Notes: generated by a model from the letters alone, not told the origin. DNA of 8,020 nt from an uncultured Chloroflexota bacterium (GCA_913046025.1 CAJWRP010000078.1:1-8020); one strand, 5' to 3'. Positions 1 through 6,818 are shown, counted from the stretch's first letter. A program made the numbers and translations.

Positions 1-719
1 GATGTGACGAAGGGGTATGTGCCATGGTCCAGATCTAATAGCGCACCCTGAGCACCTTCAAGCAGTACGTTCTTGCCGGCTTCCAGGGCGTCGTGAACGA
101 TCCGCTCTACTGGAGCGATGTACGGTCCGAGACGCTCCGCCCAGTCTTTGCATTTGGCATATACGTCTTCCAGGGATATTGGTTCGCCGCCGTATATCGT
201 GGTGATAATGGCGTTGTTGTACTTGATAATGTCGTTCAACCTGGGAAGTAGTGACTCGACGTCCAGCAGGTCGGCCACTCGTATGCCTGTGCGGGCGGCC
301 TTGTCGCTGTACGTGGGACCAATTCCCTTACCAGTTGTGCCAAGGGCCTCTTTGCCCAGTGCCGCCTCTGAAAGAGTGTCCAGTGCGACGTGATAAGGCA
401 TTATGAGGTGGGCTCGTTCGCTTACAAGAAGTCGATCGGAGATGTCGAGTCCACCCTCACGCAGGCCGTCGACCTCGTCTAGTAACACGTCCGGGTCAAC
501 GACAACGCCGTTGCCGATGACATTAATTGTGTTGGGCCAAAAGACTCCACACGGGATGATATGAAAACTGAACTTTCCCTGCTCGTTTATCACCGTATGG
601 CCCGCGTTATTGCCACCTGAAAATCGAGCGACAATGTTCGCGTCCTGGGACAAAACGTCTATTATCTTTCCTTTACCCTCGTCACCCCATTGAGCACCTA
701 AAACGGCATAGGCCGGCAT
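1..719 (-). CDS. purA: Adenylosuccinate synthase, N-terminal 239 residues (runs off left edge)
   Basis: This enzyme joins IMP and aspartate using GTP to make adenylosuccinate, the first committed step to AMP, in the cytoplasm. The translated frame begins MPAYAVLGAQWGDEGKGK and shows the family's P-loop-like signature with Asp13, the NAGHT motif with His41, the GTTGKGIGPTYSDKAAR segment with Thr129 and Arg143, and the LDLDHGTYPFVTS loop just before the edge. Asp13, His41, Thr129 and Arg143 fall at the same numbers as in the E. coli enzyme, so there are no insertions up to there. The family is about 425-430 residues, so roughly 55% is present. The ATG at 719-717 is preceded by a purine-rich GGGAAGGGGAAGGG, a strong ribosome binding site. 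The frame is open with no defects. It is downstream of the NYN gene on the same strand but separated by 252 bp containing a terminator-like hairpin, so it is probably transcribed separately. Identity is essentially certain. Confidence 0.97.
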   Translation of the reverse strand, partial: MPAYAVLGAQWGDEGKGKIIDVLSQDANIVARFSGGNNAGHTVINEQGKFSFHIIPCGVFWPNTINVIGNGVVVDPDVLLDEVDGLREGGLDISDRLLVSERAHLIMPYHVALDTLSEAALGKEALGTTGKGIGPTYSDKAARTGIRVADLLDVESLLPRLNDIIKYNNAIITTIYGGEPISLEDVYAKCKDWAERLGPYIAPVERIVHDALEAGKNVLLEGAQGALLDLDHGTYPFVT

Positions 720-778
720 GCCCTTCCCCTTCCCGCAGCTAAGTAAAAGACTAATTCATATATCCCTTACACGGCGAA

Positions 779-797
779 AACCTCCACAAGGGAGGTT
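779..797 (-). other. Short hairpin in the purA leader
   Basis: AACCTCC (779-785) and GGAGGTT (791-797) form a 7-bp perfect stem with a 5-nt loop, about 60 nt upstream of the purA start. On the minus strand the stem is followed by only two further T residues and then GC-rich sequence, so it is a poor terminator. It could be a leader structure of purA or chance. The flanking stretch also carries the direct repeat GGCAACGGGA at 799 and 828. Confidence 0.3.
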
Positions 798-901
798 AGG
801 CAACGGGACTATCGAATCAGCCAATTCGGCAACGGGAATTGTACCAGATGCAATGCGGGGTTGGAAAGCGGTTGATATAACAGGGCTTCGATGTGCGATA
901 A

Positions 902-937
902 GGGCGTCTTCAGACACGTAAACGATTGAAGACGCCC
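902..937 (-). terminator. Stem-loop downstream of the NYN gene, probable terminator
   Basis: GGGCGTCTTCA (902-912) pairs perfectly with TGAAGACGCCC (927-937), an 11-bp GC-rich stem with a 14-nt loop. It lies 34 bp beyond the stop of the minus-strand NYN gene and before purA. The trailing sequence on that strand is TTATCG, a weak T-run, so intrinsic termination may be inefficient, but position and stem strength favour a transcript end. Confidence 0.55.
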
Positions 938-971
938 CGTATGCTTGCTCAGGAGAAACTGGCCTGGAAGC

Positions 972-1664
972 TTAGGCCTCTGCGGCTGCCTGTAGCCCCT
1001 CTTCCCTGGTGCCTGTGTATGAGGCTAACCGAGGCTTTTCGGGCCTCCGCCCGCCGCGCTTCGACTGGTCGGTGGAGCCATTATTACTGTTTCTAGGCCC
1101 GTTTCGGCGTCTGCTCCAGATGTCGGCAAAGTACTCTGGTGTGAAAAATTCGCAACTGTCTGAAATCTGGGCTAGCTCCCAGGAGAGATTCGCTGGGAAG
1201 GCACCGACTTCCACGTGCTTACCCATGTTTTTGACCGTCTGTAGGGCGTAGGCAAAGTCTCCGTCGCCACTAACAACGACCGCCACGTCGTAAAGGTCGT
1301 TCCATGCCATGTGAAGAAGATCCGTGGCCAGCATGATGTCCACGCCCTTCTCTATTACAACGTCGCCTCTCTGTTTTGCGGCACCTAGCCGTACTTCGAG
1401 GTAAGGGGTGCTGTATAAAGCAGCCAGGAACTTCTGCTGATCCTGATACGCCTGGGGATTCCTGTCTTGGTCTCTTAGTACGTTGTAGTAGTAGGTCCTG
1501 TAGTGCTTCCGGCCCTTGCAGAGCTTGCTAGAAAATGCCTTAAAGTCTATGTCGAACCGTTTACAATTTTCTTCAAGGCTGTGGTAAAGATTGCTTCCGT
1601 CTATGAAGATTGCCACCCGCTGGGTGGGCTCATCAGTTTTGTCTTGGTTATGAAAGTCTGTCAT
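972..1664 (-). CDS. LabA-like NYN domain protein (DUF88 type), putative ribonuclease, 230 residues
   Basis: The protein belongs to the NYN/PIN-fold family that includes LabA and DUF88 proteins, generally predicted or shown to be metal-dependent RNases. The N-terminal strand holds FIDGSNLYHSL with Asp22; the middle holds EKGVDIMLATD with Asp109 and Asp115; the third acidic cluster is VVSGDGDFAYAL with Asp134 and Asp136. Together these make the complete acidic pocket. Residues 186-213 form a basic, low-complexity tail rich in Arg, Lys, Gly and Asn that could bind RNA. An upstream in-frame start at 1727 exists, but the ATG at 1664-1662 is preferred: it removes a non-conserved extension, has GGAGAA just upstream, and overlaps the stop of the preceding aminotransferase as ATGA. 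That overlap indicates translational coupling. No membrane segment or signal peptide is visible. The family assignment is strong; the RNA target is unknown and its role beside an aminotransferase is not explained by known pathways. Confidence 0.9.
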   Translation of the reverse strand: MTDFHNQDKTDEPTQRVAIFIDGSNLYHSLEENCKRFDIDFKAFSSKLCKGRKHYRTYYYNVLRDQDRNPQAYQDQQKFLAALYSTPYLEVRLGAAKQRGDVVIEKGVDIMLATDLLHMAWNDLYDVAVVVSGDGDFAYALQTVKNMGKHVEVGAFPANLSWELAQISDSCEFFTPEYFADIWSRRRNGPRNSNNGSTDQSKRGGRRPEKPRLASYTGTREEGLQAAAEA

Positions 1665-2998
1665 ATTTCTCCGAATGTATGATCGAGGCCGTCTACTATC
1701 TCGTCCACATCTTCGCGGGTAATGCAAAGTGGTGGACCCATGCTGATGGAGGTGTCACCGCATCTCAACAGGAGTCCCTGGTCTCTGAGCCTTTCGGTAA
1801 GGCGCTTGCCAAGCCCGGACTGAAGGCTGCTCTCATTTGCGTTTGCAATCAGGTCTATGCCTAACAGAAGTCCCTTACCTCGGACGTCACCAACGATATC
1901 GTGCCTGTCTTTGACTTCATGTAGGCAGGTAAGAAAGTACTCTCCGACCTCTGCGGAATTTTCTACCAGGCTATCCATCTCGATGATCTCTATGTTTCTC
2001 AACGCTACCGCCGCCGTCACTGGGTGGCCTCCAAAGGTAAGCGCCTGCCTAAAGATATTGTCCTGTCCTGTGAACACATCAGCGACTCTAGTAGTCGTGA
2101 CCGTTGCAGCCATTGGCAAGTAGCTGCTAGTCAGTCCTTTGCCGATGGTGATGAAATCTGGAACCAAATTCCAGTGCTCTGACGCGAACATTTTGCCGGT
2201 TCGACCGAATCCGCATACAACCTCATCTGCGATCAGCAGGACTCCGTACCTGTCGCATATCTCTCTGACCATTGGCCAGTACTCATCGCCGGGAACGATA
2301 GCGCCGCCTGCAGATGTAATTGGCTCTGCTATTAGCGCTGCCACTGTCTTAGGCCCATGGAAGAGAATCAGGTCTTCAATTGCCTGTGCACATAGAGATG
2401 CACACTCCGATGGTGTACTGCCGCCAAGTTCGCACCAGGAGGGATTAGGTTGCGGTGCATACACCATTCCCGCTAGGGCAGGCTCGTAATCTGATAGGCC
2501 GGAGCTACCGCCCAACCACATCACGCCCGCTGTGGCCCCGTGATAGGAGCCCTTGCGGCTTATGATCTTATACCTACCGGGCTCACCCTTTCTTTTGTGG
2601 TAGGCCCTCGCTAGTTTTATGGCCGTCTCGTTGGCCTCGGAACCACCTGTGACGGGCCACACTCGCTCCAAGTCACCCGGCAACATGGTTCCCAGCTTTT
2701 CCACCAGACGTACCAATGGCTCCGTCGTGGTACCTTGAGGAAAGTACGTCAGAGCTTGCATTTGAGTCAGCATGGCCTCTGCGATTTCAGGCCGACCATA
2801 GCCAACATTAACGGAAGCGTAGCCGCCTTGCACATCCAGCCACGTCTTACCTTCCGAGTCGGTCACACGGGCACCCTGCCCTGCGACTACAATGGTCGGT
2901 CCGCCCTCATCAGCCATCTGGGTCCAATCTGAGTTGTGCATCCACAGATTGTTTAGCGCCGCGTCCGTCAAGCTTCTTTCGTTGTTGGCCATAACCAT
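1661..2998 (-). CDS. PLP-dependent class III aminotransferase (paralogue A), 445 residues
   Basis: A fold-type I, class III aminotransferase that would move an amino group from an omega-amino compound or amino acid to a keto acid such as pyruvate, in the cytoplasm. Visible family marks, numbered from the chosen start, are the cofactor-binding TGGSEANETAIKLAR near residue 117, YHGATAGV near 152, the IADEVVCGFGRTGKMF block with the PLP-ring Asp258, and the Schiff-base Lys287 in TIGKGLTSSYLPM. The length is normal for the family. I chose the ATG at 2998 because GGAG lies six bases upstream; the longer frame to 3010 starts with TTG and would include that site, and a second ATG follows at 2992. 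It sits 161 bp downstream of paralogue B and overlaps the NYN gene by four bases. A TTGACA box at 3102-3097 lies upstream without a convincing -10. Class III members use substrates such as taurine, beta-alanine, putrescine and DAPA, and the sequence does not decide among them. Confidence 0.93.
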   Translation of the reverse strand: MVMANNERSLTDAALNNLWMHNSDWTQMADEGGPTIVVAGQGARVTDSEGKTWLDVQGGYASVNVGYGRPEIAEAMLTQMQALTYFPQGTTTEPLVRLVEKLGTMLPGDLERVWPVTGGSEANETAIKLARAYHKRKGEPGRYKIISRKGSYHGATAGVMWLGGSSGLSDYEPALAGMVYAPQPNPSWCELGGSTPSECASLCAQAIEDLILFHGPKTVAALIAEPITSAGGAIVPGDEYWPMVREICDRYGVLLIADEVVCGFGRTGKMFASEHWNLVPDFITIGKGLTSSYLPMAATVTTTRVADVFTGQDNIFRQALTFGGHPVTAAVALRNIEIIEMDSLVENSAEVGEYFLTCLHEVKDRHDIVGDVRGKGLLLGIDLIANANESSLQSGLGKRLTERLRDQGLLLRCGDTSISMGPPLCITREDVDEIVDGLDHTFGEI

Positions 2999-3159
2999 TG
3001 TCAACTCCAAACTAGCATGCCCTTAGATGCAGGACATAGCATCACTGGGTTCTCTGTTTCACCAACTTTGGCGAAGTTGAAAAACATGCATATTAATGTC
3101 AAACAGTAAATAATTGTTGTGGGAATTCAAAGCTGTTTAGCGATGTAAAACGAATTAGG

Positions 3160-4545
3160 TCATTTTGATATGCCCATCTCGCCCTCTAGTTCCCATAGCG
3201 AGAGGTCGATGGCGTGCACTATTTCGTCTACTTCAGAAATAGTTATGCAGATGGGCGGCCCGATGCTGAGTATGTTGCTACTTATTTGGAATATTAGACC
3301 GTGCTTCTTAAACTTTTCATTAAGCCGTTCCGGAATTCGGTCCTCGACGGCGAATCCTGCCTTGGTGTTGAGATCGCTTACTAACTCAACTGCCAACAGG
3401 AGGCCCTCACCTCGTACGTCACCTACCAGCGGATGGTCTACCTTGAAACCAACTAACTGTTCTTTGAAGTAAGCTCCAACATTCGCCGAGTTTTGCACCA
3501 GGTTTTCGTTCTCTAGGATTTCGATGTTCTTTAAGGCAGCAGCTGCAGACACAGGATGGCCGCTAAAGGTAAAGACATGGCGAAGGTAATTGTCTTCGCC
3601 TGCAAAGGCGTCTGCAATTTCCTGTTTGACGATAGTGGCCGCTAGAGGCAGGTAGCTGCTAATGATCCCTTTCGCCACCGTCATGATGTCAGGGACGACG
3701 TCCCAATGCTCTATCGCGAACATCTTGCCGGTGCGCCCGAACCCACAGATGACCTCATCGGCAATAAGCAGCACGCCGTGGCGGTCGCAGATGTCTCGCA
3801 GCATAGGCCAGTATTCGTCGCCGGGCACCGCTGCTCCCTGAGGAACTCCAATAGGCTCCGCAATTACAGCTGCAATAGATTTAGGTCCGTGAAATTCTAT
3901 GAGGCGTTCGATCTCCTTGGCACAGCGCACAGCGCACTCAGAAGGGGTCTCGCCTCCCATTTCGCAGCGGTAAGGGTTTGGCTGCGGGCCGTAGATCATG
4001 CCGGGATACGCGGGCTCGAAGTCGTCTCGTGACTGCGATGAACTGCCGCCTAACCACAGGACTCCTGCCGTTGTGCCGTGGTATGAACCCCTTCGGCTGA
4101 TGATTTTGTATCGGCCAAGCTCACCGTTACGTTTGTGATAGGCGCGGGCTATCTTCAGAGCAGTCTCGTTGGCCTCCGAGCCTCCGCTGACCAGAAAGAC
4201 TCTGGATAGGCTTCCCGGCGTCATTTCCGCCAGCTTCTCCGCTAGACGCACTGTAGGCTCTGTGGTTGTCCCGATTGGAAAATAGGCTATCTTCTGCATC
4301 TGCTCGTAGGCTGCATCGGCAATTTCCGTCCGGCCATAGCCAATATTCACCGAGTTATACCCGCCATTCACGTCTATCCAGGAGCGGCCTTCGGAGTCGG
4401 TAACTCGTATGCCTTTTCCACTGACGATGATAGAGGGTTCACCCTCCTCCGCCATTTGAGACCAGTCTCGGTTGTGCATCCAGAGGTATCTTAGTGAGGC
4501 ATTTCGAAGGGCATCGATATCAGAAATATCTGGACGAGAGGTCAT
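3160..4545 (-). CDS. PLP-dependent class III aminotransferase (paralogue B), 461 residues
   Basis: A second class III aminotransferase, clearly homologous along its whole length to paralogue A downstream (by eye roughly 60% identical in the aligned core, with shared stretches such as RARAYHKR-type helix, GRYKIIS and CGFGRTGKMF). Key residues are intact: the VSGGSEANETALKIAR cofactor loop, Asp263 in LLIADEVICGFGRTGKM, and the PLP lysine Lys292 in TVAKGIISSYLPL. The ATG at 4545-4543 is chosen because AGGAG at 4557-4553 lies seven bases upstream; an in-frame TTG at 4629 has no such site and adds a non-conserved leader. The C-terminus is about 10 residues longer than A. It is the first gene of the minus-strand group and is divergent from the LLM gene at 4744, with about 200 bp between starts. 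Substrate is unknown. Divergence in the C-terminal third and around the active-site lysine suggests A and B differ in substrate rather than being recent copies. Confidence 0.93.
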   Translation of the reverse strand: MTSRPDISDIDALRNASLRYLWMHNRDWSQMAEEGEPSIIVSGKGIRVTDSEGRSWIDVNGGYNSVNIGYGRTEIADAAYEQMQKIAYFPIGTTTEPTVRLAEKLAEMTPGSLSRVFLVSGGSEANETALKIARAYHKRNGELGRYKIISRRGSYHGTTAGVLWLGGSSSQSRDDFEPAYPGMIYGPQPNPYRCEMGGETPSECAVRCAKEIERLIEFHGPKSIAAVIAEPIGVPQGAAVPGDEYWPMLRDICDRHGVLLIADEVICGFGRTGKMFAIEHWDVVPDIMTVAKGIISSYLPLAATIVKQEIADAFAGEDNYLRHVFTFSGHPVSAAAALKNIEILENENLVQNSANVGAYFKEQLVGFKVDHPLVGDVRGEGLLLAVELVSDLNTKAGFAVEDRIPERLNEKFKKHGLIFQISSNILSIGPPICITISEVDEIVHAIDLSLWELEGEMGISK

Positions 4546-4588
4546 TTTGGTGCTCCTGTAGTTACCCGTAATAGGCTCTTTAGTAGGC

Positions 4589-4616
4589 AATTTAGGTGTC
4601 AGTTTACTCTCGTCAA
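4589..4616 (-). promoter_or_regulatory. Possible sigma70-type promoter for aminotransferase B
   Basis: Reading the minus strand, TTGACG (4616-4611) is followed after 16 bases by TAAATT (4594-4589), about 45 bases before the start codon at 4545. The -35 box is good and the -10 match is modest (four of six). AT-rich sequence elsewhere in the gap offers alternatives. Confidence 0.35.
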
Positions 4617-4743
4617 AATGGTTATACAAGTGGAATCATAGGCGTGACGAGCATGTCCTCGCCACGTGCTTTTAACGGGCTAGACATCTCTATTTGATAT
4701 ATACTGTTTTCGGCCTTTAGACCAACTTATCAGGGAGACTTAA

Positions 4744-5778
4744 ATGCGTTTCGGTTCCTTTGTATTTCCGGTAAGTCATTTGCCGGAAAATGACGTTAAT
4801 GTAATTGATGAGACCCTCGCCGAGGTCGAGCTTGGCGAGGAGATTGGACTGGATACCGCCTGGCTTACAGAACACCACTTTGATGGAGCTGCGGCGCATG
4901 CCGATCCGCTAATGTTTGGTGCTGCGATAGCGGCTCGAACCAAACGAATTAAGATAGGCTTTGCAGTCCTGGAGATGGCGTTTTACCACCCAGTACGCCT
5001 TGCGGTGCAGACGGCGGTCCTAGACAACCTCAGCCACGGTAGGCTCATCGTTGGCATTGGTAGGGGCTCCGCGTTCAACCACTACGAGTACATTGGCTTT
5101 GGCATGACCATGGACCAAGGTGTGGAGCGCGTGGAGGAGGCAGAGGAACTGCTGGTTAAGGCCTGGACCACAGAAAACCTCAAGTTTGAAGGCAAATTCT
5201 GGAAGGTCTCTTTTCCCCTTTTGCGTCCCCGACCATTCCAGAAGCCACATCCTCCAATCGTCAGGGCGTGCATCAGCGAGGCGTCTACGGTAGCCATGGG
5301 CAAAATAGGTCGCCCTGTGCTCATTGGAATAGTTGGCGTGCCCAATGTGCGCAATCGAGTGGATGCGTTCCACAAATCCATGCGGGAGTCAGGATTCGGT
5401 GAAGAGGCCACAGACAAGGCTCTGGACCAGTGCTGGTTCTCCAGGGATATATTCGTGGCAGAGACTGCGTCTGAGGCCCGCGAGCAGGCTGAATACGGCT
5501 TTGAACGAGAGCGTAAGCATTTTCGAACCGCTAGAGAGGATTTCAATCCAGACGGTTTCCCGCCCATAGATCCCAACAAGCCGTTGTCCCCAGGCGAGGA
5601 CATCGAGCAGGCGTTCATCATGGGCACGCCTGGGCAGGTTGCCGATCAGGTGGCCGAGATGCGAGACGCCGGCACTCGCAACCTTATGCTGAAGTTCAAT
5701 ACTGGTGAGATGGACGCGAAAGCCGTTCAAAAATCGATGAAACTCTTCGGCGACAAGGTGATACCACTCTTTAAGTAA
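4744..5778 (+). CDS. LLM-class flavin-dependent oxidoreductase (bacterial luciferase-like), 344 residues
   Basis: A soluble TIM-barrel flavin enzyme of the bacterial luciferase superfamily, using reduced FMN or F420 to oxidise or reduce a small organic substrate. The N-terminus MRFGSFVFPVS is the first barrel strand; residues 41-46 (LTEHHF) match the conserved histidine-containing segment of luciferase-alpha-like members; DNLSHGRLIVGIGRGS at 94-109 is the typical strand that contacts flavin phosphate; the C-terminal GTPGQVADQVAEMRDAG at 294-310 is the usual closing helix and strand. Length is normal for the family. AGGGAG at 4732-4737, six bases before the ATG, fixes the start. A TATACT element at 4700-4705 could be a -10 box but has no good -35. 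The gene is divergent from the aminotransferases, so a shared control region is possible. The TEHHF segment leans towards FMN-type monooxygenases, but FMN versus F420 and the substrate cannot be settled by eye. Confidence 0.92.
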   Translation: MRFGSFVFPVSHLPENDVNVIDETLAEVELGEEIGLDTAWLTEHHFDGAAAHADPLMFGAAIAARTKRIKIGFAVLEMAFYHPVRLAVQTAVLDNLSHGRLIVGIGRGSAFNHYEYIGFGMTMDQGVERVEEAEELLVKAWTTENLKFEGKFWKVSFPLLRPRPFQKPHPPIVRACISEASTVAMGKIGRPVLIGIVGVPNVRNRVDAFHKSMRESGFGEEATDKALDQCWFSRDIFVAETASEAREQAEYGFERERKHFRTAREDFNPDGFPPIDPNKPLSPGEDIEQAFIMGTPGQVADQVAEMRDAGTRNLMLKFNTGEMDAKAVQKSMKLFGDKVIPLFK

Positions 5779-5789
5779 ATTCAAGTCAA

Positions 5790-5827
5790 CACACAGGCTG
5801 AGGCATAAACATGCCTCAGCCTGTGTG
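5790..5827 (+). terminator. Perfect 17-bp stem-loop after the LLM gene
   Basis: Bases 5790-5806 are perfectly complementary to 5811-5827, with an AAAC tetraloop at 5807-5810. It begins 12 bp after the LLM stop codon, lying between convergent transcription units. There is no immediate T-run on either side (the plus strand continues CCGCTAGC and then becomes AT-rich), so it may act as a bidirectional terminator or a 3'-end stabiliser. Confidence 0.7.
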
Positions 5828-5863
5828 CCGCTAGCTTAGTTTATTCATTATTCATTCGAAAGT

Positions 5864-6200
5864 TTAAAACACGGCTTCGGCCATCTTCTTTAGGTTGTTG
5901 GAGGCCTCCCCTTCGTTACCAGTCTCCAGTCGCACCACCACGCTGTCAGCCCCAGCCTCTTCCAAGGCGTTGAGCAGGTCTCAGTCCGCCTGCTGTCCAA
6001 ACACCATTATCTGAATGGACTTGAGGTCTCGCACCGCTGCGCTCCAACTCATCCAAGGCTGCGCGGCCCTTATTGATGTCTTCCGGCGTTACCCGATTTG
6101 GCATACAACCATCGCCGTATTCCTCAATTCTCTTAAAAACATTCTTTGTCATGCCGCCAACCAGTACTAGAGGATGCAGCCTTTGTGCTTGCATAGTACT
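5864..6200 (-). pseudogene. Truncated, frameshifted LLM oxidoreductase C-terminus
   Basis: Only the last third of an LLM flavin oxidoreductase remains. Reading down from about 6195, one frame gives LHPLVLVGGMTKNVFKRIEE followed by YGDGCMPNRVTPEDI, the classic GG...YGDG segment of F420-type LLM proteins. Near residues LERSGA (about 6035-6045) the homology moves to another frame, giving KSIQIMVFGQQAD; that frame then hits a TGA at 5983-5981 and resumes with DLLNALEEAGADSVVVRLE to a TAA at 5866-5864. The N-terminal barrel, including any TEHHF region, is missing, and the upstream flank belongs to an unrelated small protein. The subfamily differs from the intact LLM gene next door, so this is not a failed duplicate of it. 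One frameshift, one in-frame stop and loss of the N-terminus together make a non-functional remnant most likely; a sequencing error alone would not explain the missing two thirds. Confidence 0.8.
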
Positions 6201-6524
6201 CGCGAGGAGTCATGTCAGGCTCGTACATCTCCTCAACCTGGTTCATCCACCTGCGTCGAAAGGCCCTAGGATCATTCGTAAGACCAGCTCCCGTAGCTCG
6301 CCATCGGGGCACACCACAATGCGGCCGTTTTCAGGATTGGATGCGCCATGGGATTCCACCTCAACCGCTTCGATAGAGGATACGTCGATAAAGTTGGGGA
6401 ACGGTACCAGAGAACCCGCAAGTTCTTGCAAAAGCTTGCGTAGTTCCAGCGTGGCACGCTCCAGCACAGCGTCTGCCACCGCCCGTTTGATAAGTGGGTC
6501 TACTTCATTGCCTTGCATGCTCAC
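6190..6524 (-). pseudogene. Decayed small hypothetical protein fused to LLM remnant
   Basis: From a GTG at 6524 (or ATG at 6518) the minus strand encodes a protein-like sequence: a charged helix with ERATLELRKLLQELAG, then FIDVSSIEAVEVES and RIVVCPDGELRELVLRM, ending at a TGA at 6245-6243. The neighbouring frame continues with MNQVEEMYEPDMTPREYYAS through to about 6190, which looks like the genuine C-terminus of the same small protein, implying a one-base shift at about 6246-6265. This second frame then runs into the LLM fragment, where a further frame change occurs. I do not recognise the family; its size if repaired would be about 115-120 residues. No convincing ribosome binding site is visible. 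It could instead be an intact 93-residue protein with a shortened end, but the coherent continuation in the other frame argues against that. Confidence 0.55.
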
Positions 6525-6553
6525 GACCAGTCATTTGTGGGATTAATCTTTAA

Positions 6554-6582
6554 TTGACAGTGAAAATATCGTAATATATTAT
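6554..6582 (+). promoter_or_regulatory. Near-consensus sigma70 promoter of the tRNA pair
   Basis: TTGACA at 6554-6559 and TATTAT at 6577-6582 are separated by exactly 17 bases, matching the housekeeping consensus at 11 of 12 positions. The expected transcription start, about 6589, lies 13 bases before the mature tRNA-Met. This is the strongest promoter in the window, as expected for stable RNA genes. Confidence 0.85.
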
Positions 6583-6601
6583 GACTATAAGGTCACTATT
6601 C

Positions 6602-6676
6602 GGCAACGTAGCTCAGGGGCAGAGCGGGCGCTTCATAAGCGCTAGGTCCGTGGTTCGAAACCACGCGTTGCCACCA
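6602..6676 (+). tRNA. tRNA-Met (anticodon CAT), probably elongator, CCA encoded
   Basis: A full cloverleaf can be drawn: acceptor GGCAACG (6602-6608) with CGTTGCC (6666-6672), D-stem GCTC/GAGC, anticodon stem GGCGC/GCGCT with loop TTCATAA and anticodon CAT at 6634-6636, T-arm CGTGG/CCACG with TTCGAAA. The discriminator base is A and CCA at 6674-6676 is encoded. The fully paired first acceptor base pair and lack of three G:C pairs in the anticodon stem argue against an initiator tRNA. A lysidine-modified tRNA-Ile also has CAT and is not excluded. The D-loop is short. Confidence 0.93.
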
Positions 6677-6703
6677 CAAAACGACACTTCTTCAAGAAGG
6701 CTA

Positions 6704-6727
6704 ATTTGGGTGGCAAAAAGCCCAAAT
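6704..6727 (+). other. Hairpin in the spacer between the two tRNAs
   Basis: ATTTGGG (6704-6710) pairs with CCCAAAT (6721-6727) around a 10-nt loop containing AAAAA. It lies within the 65-nt spacer of the probable tRNA-Met/tRNA-Val co-transcript and may be a processing signal. Without a T-run after the stem it is not a terminator. Part of it (GGTGGCAA, 6709-6716) is also complementary to the tRNA-Met 3' end. Confidence 0.45.
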
Positions 6728-6741
6728 CTAGTCTGTGCCTC

Positions 6742-6818
6742 GGGCGGTTAGCTCAGCTGGTTAGAGCGCCTGCTTCACACGCAGGAGGTCAGAGGTTCGA
6801 GTCCTCTATCGCCCACCA
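6742..6818 (+). tRNA. tRNA-Val (anticodon CAC), CCA encoded
   Basis: Acceptor GGGCGGT (6742-6748) pairs with ATCGCCC (6808-6814) with one G-T wobble; D-arm GCTC/GAGC; anticodon stem CCTGC/GCAGG with loop TTCACAC, anticodon CAC at 6776-6778 reading GUG; variable loop AGGTC; T-arm AGAGG/CCTCT with TTCGAGT; discriminator A and encoded CCA at 6816-6818. It follows tRNA-Met by 65 bases with no promoter of its own, so both probably come from the 6554-6582 promoter. All stems are complete, so it should be functional. Confidence 0.95.

Noticed and set aside
118..393. Plus-strand open frame inside the purA region
   Set aside because: It is a shadow of purA; the minus-strand frame matches adenylosuccinate synthase throughout, including catalytic residues.
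718..921. Plus-strand 67-residue open frame in the purA leader
   Set aside because: No ribosome binding site, overlaps the purA start and both hairpins, and the translation has no protein-like pattern.
3063..3079. Hairpin CAACTT/AAGTTG between the aminotransferases as a terminator
   Set aside because: Only a 6-bp AT-rich stem; the adjoining homopolymer is on the wrong side for terminating the minus-strand transcript.
5082..5627. Long minus-strand open frame (181 residues) opposite the LLM gene
   Set aside because: It lies entirely within the intact LLM coding sequence and is low-complexity and Ser/Arg-rich, as expected of an antisense shadow.
6073..6546. Plus-strand 157-residue open frame over the pseudogene region
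   Set aside because: Ser/Thr-rich with no recognisable domain and antisense to the better supported small-protein and LLM remnants; it also overlaps the approach to the tRNA promoter.
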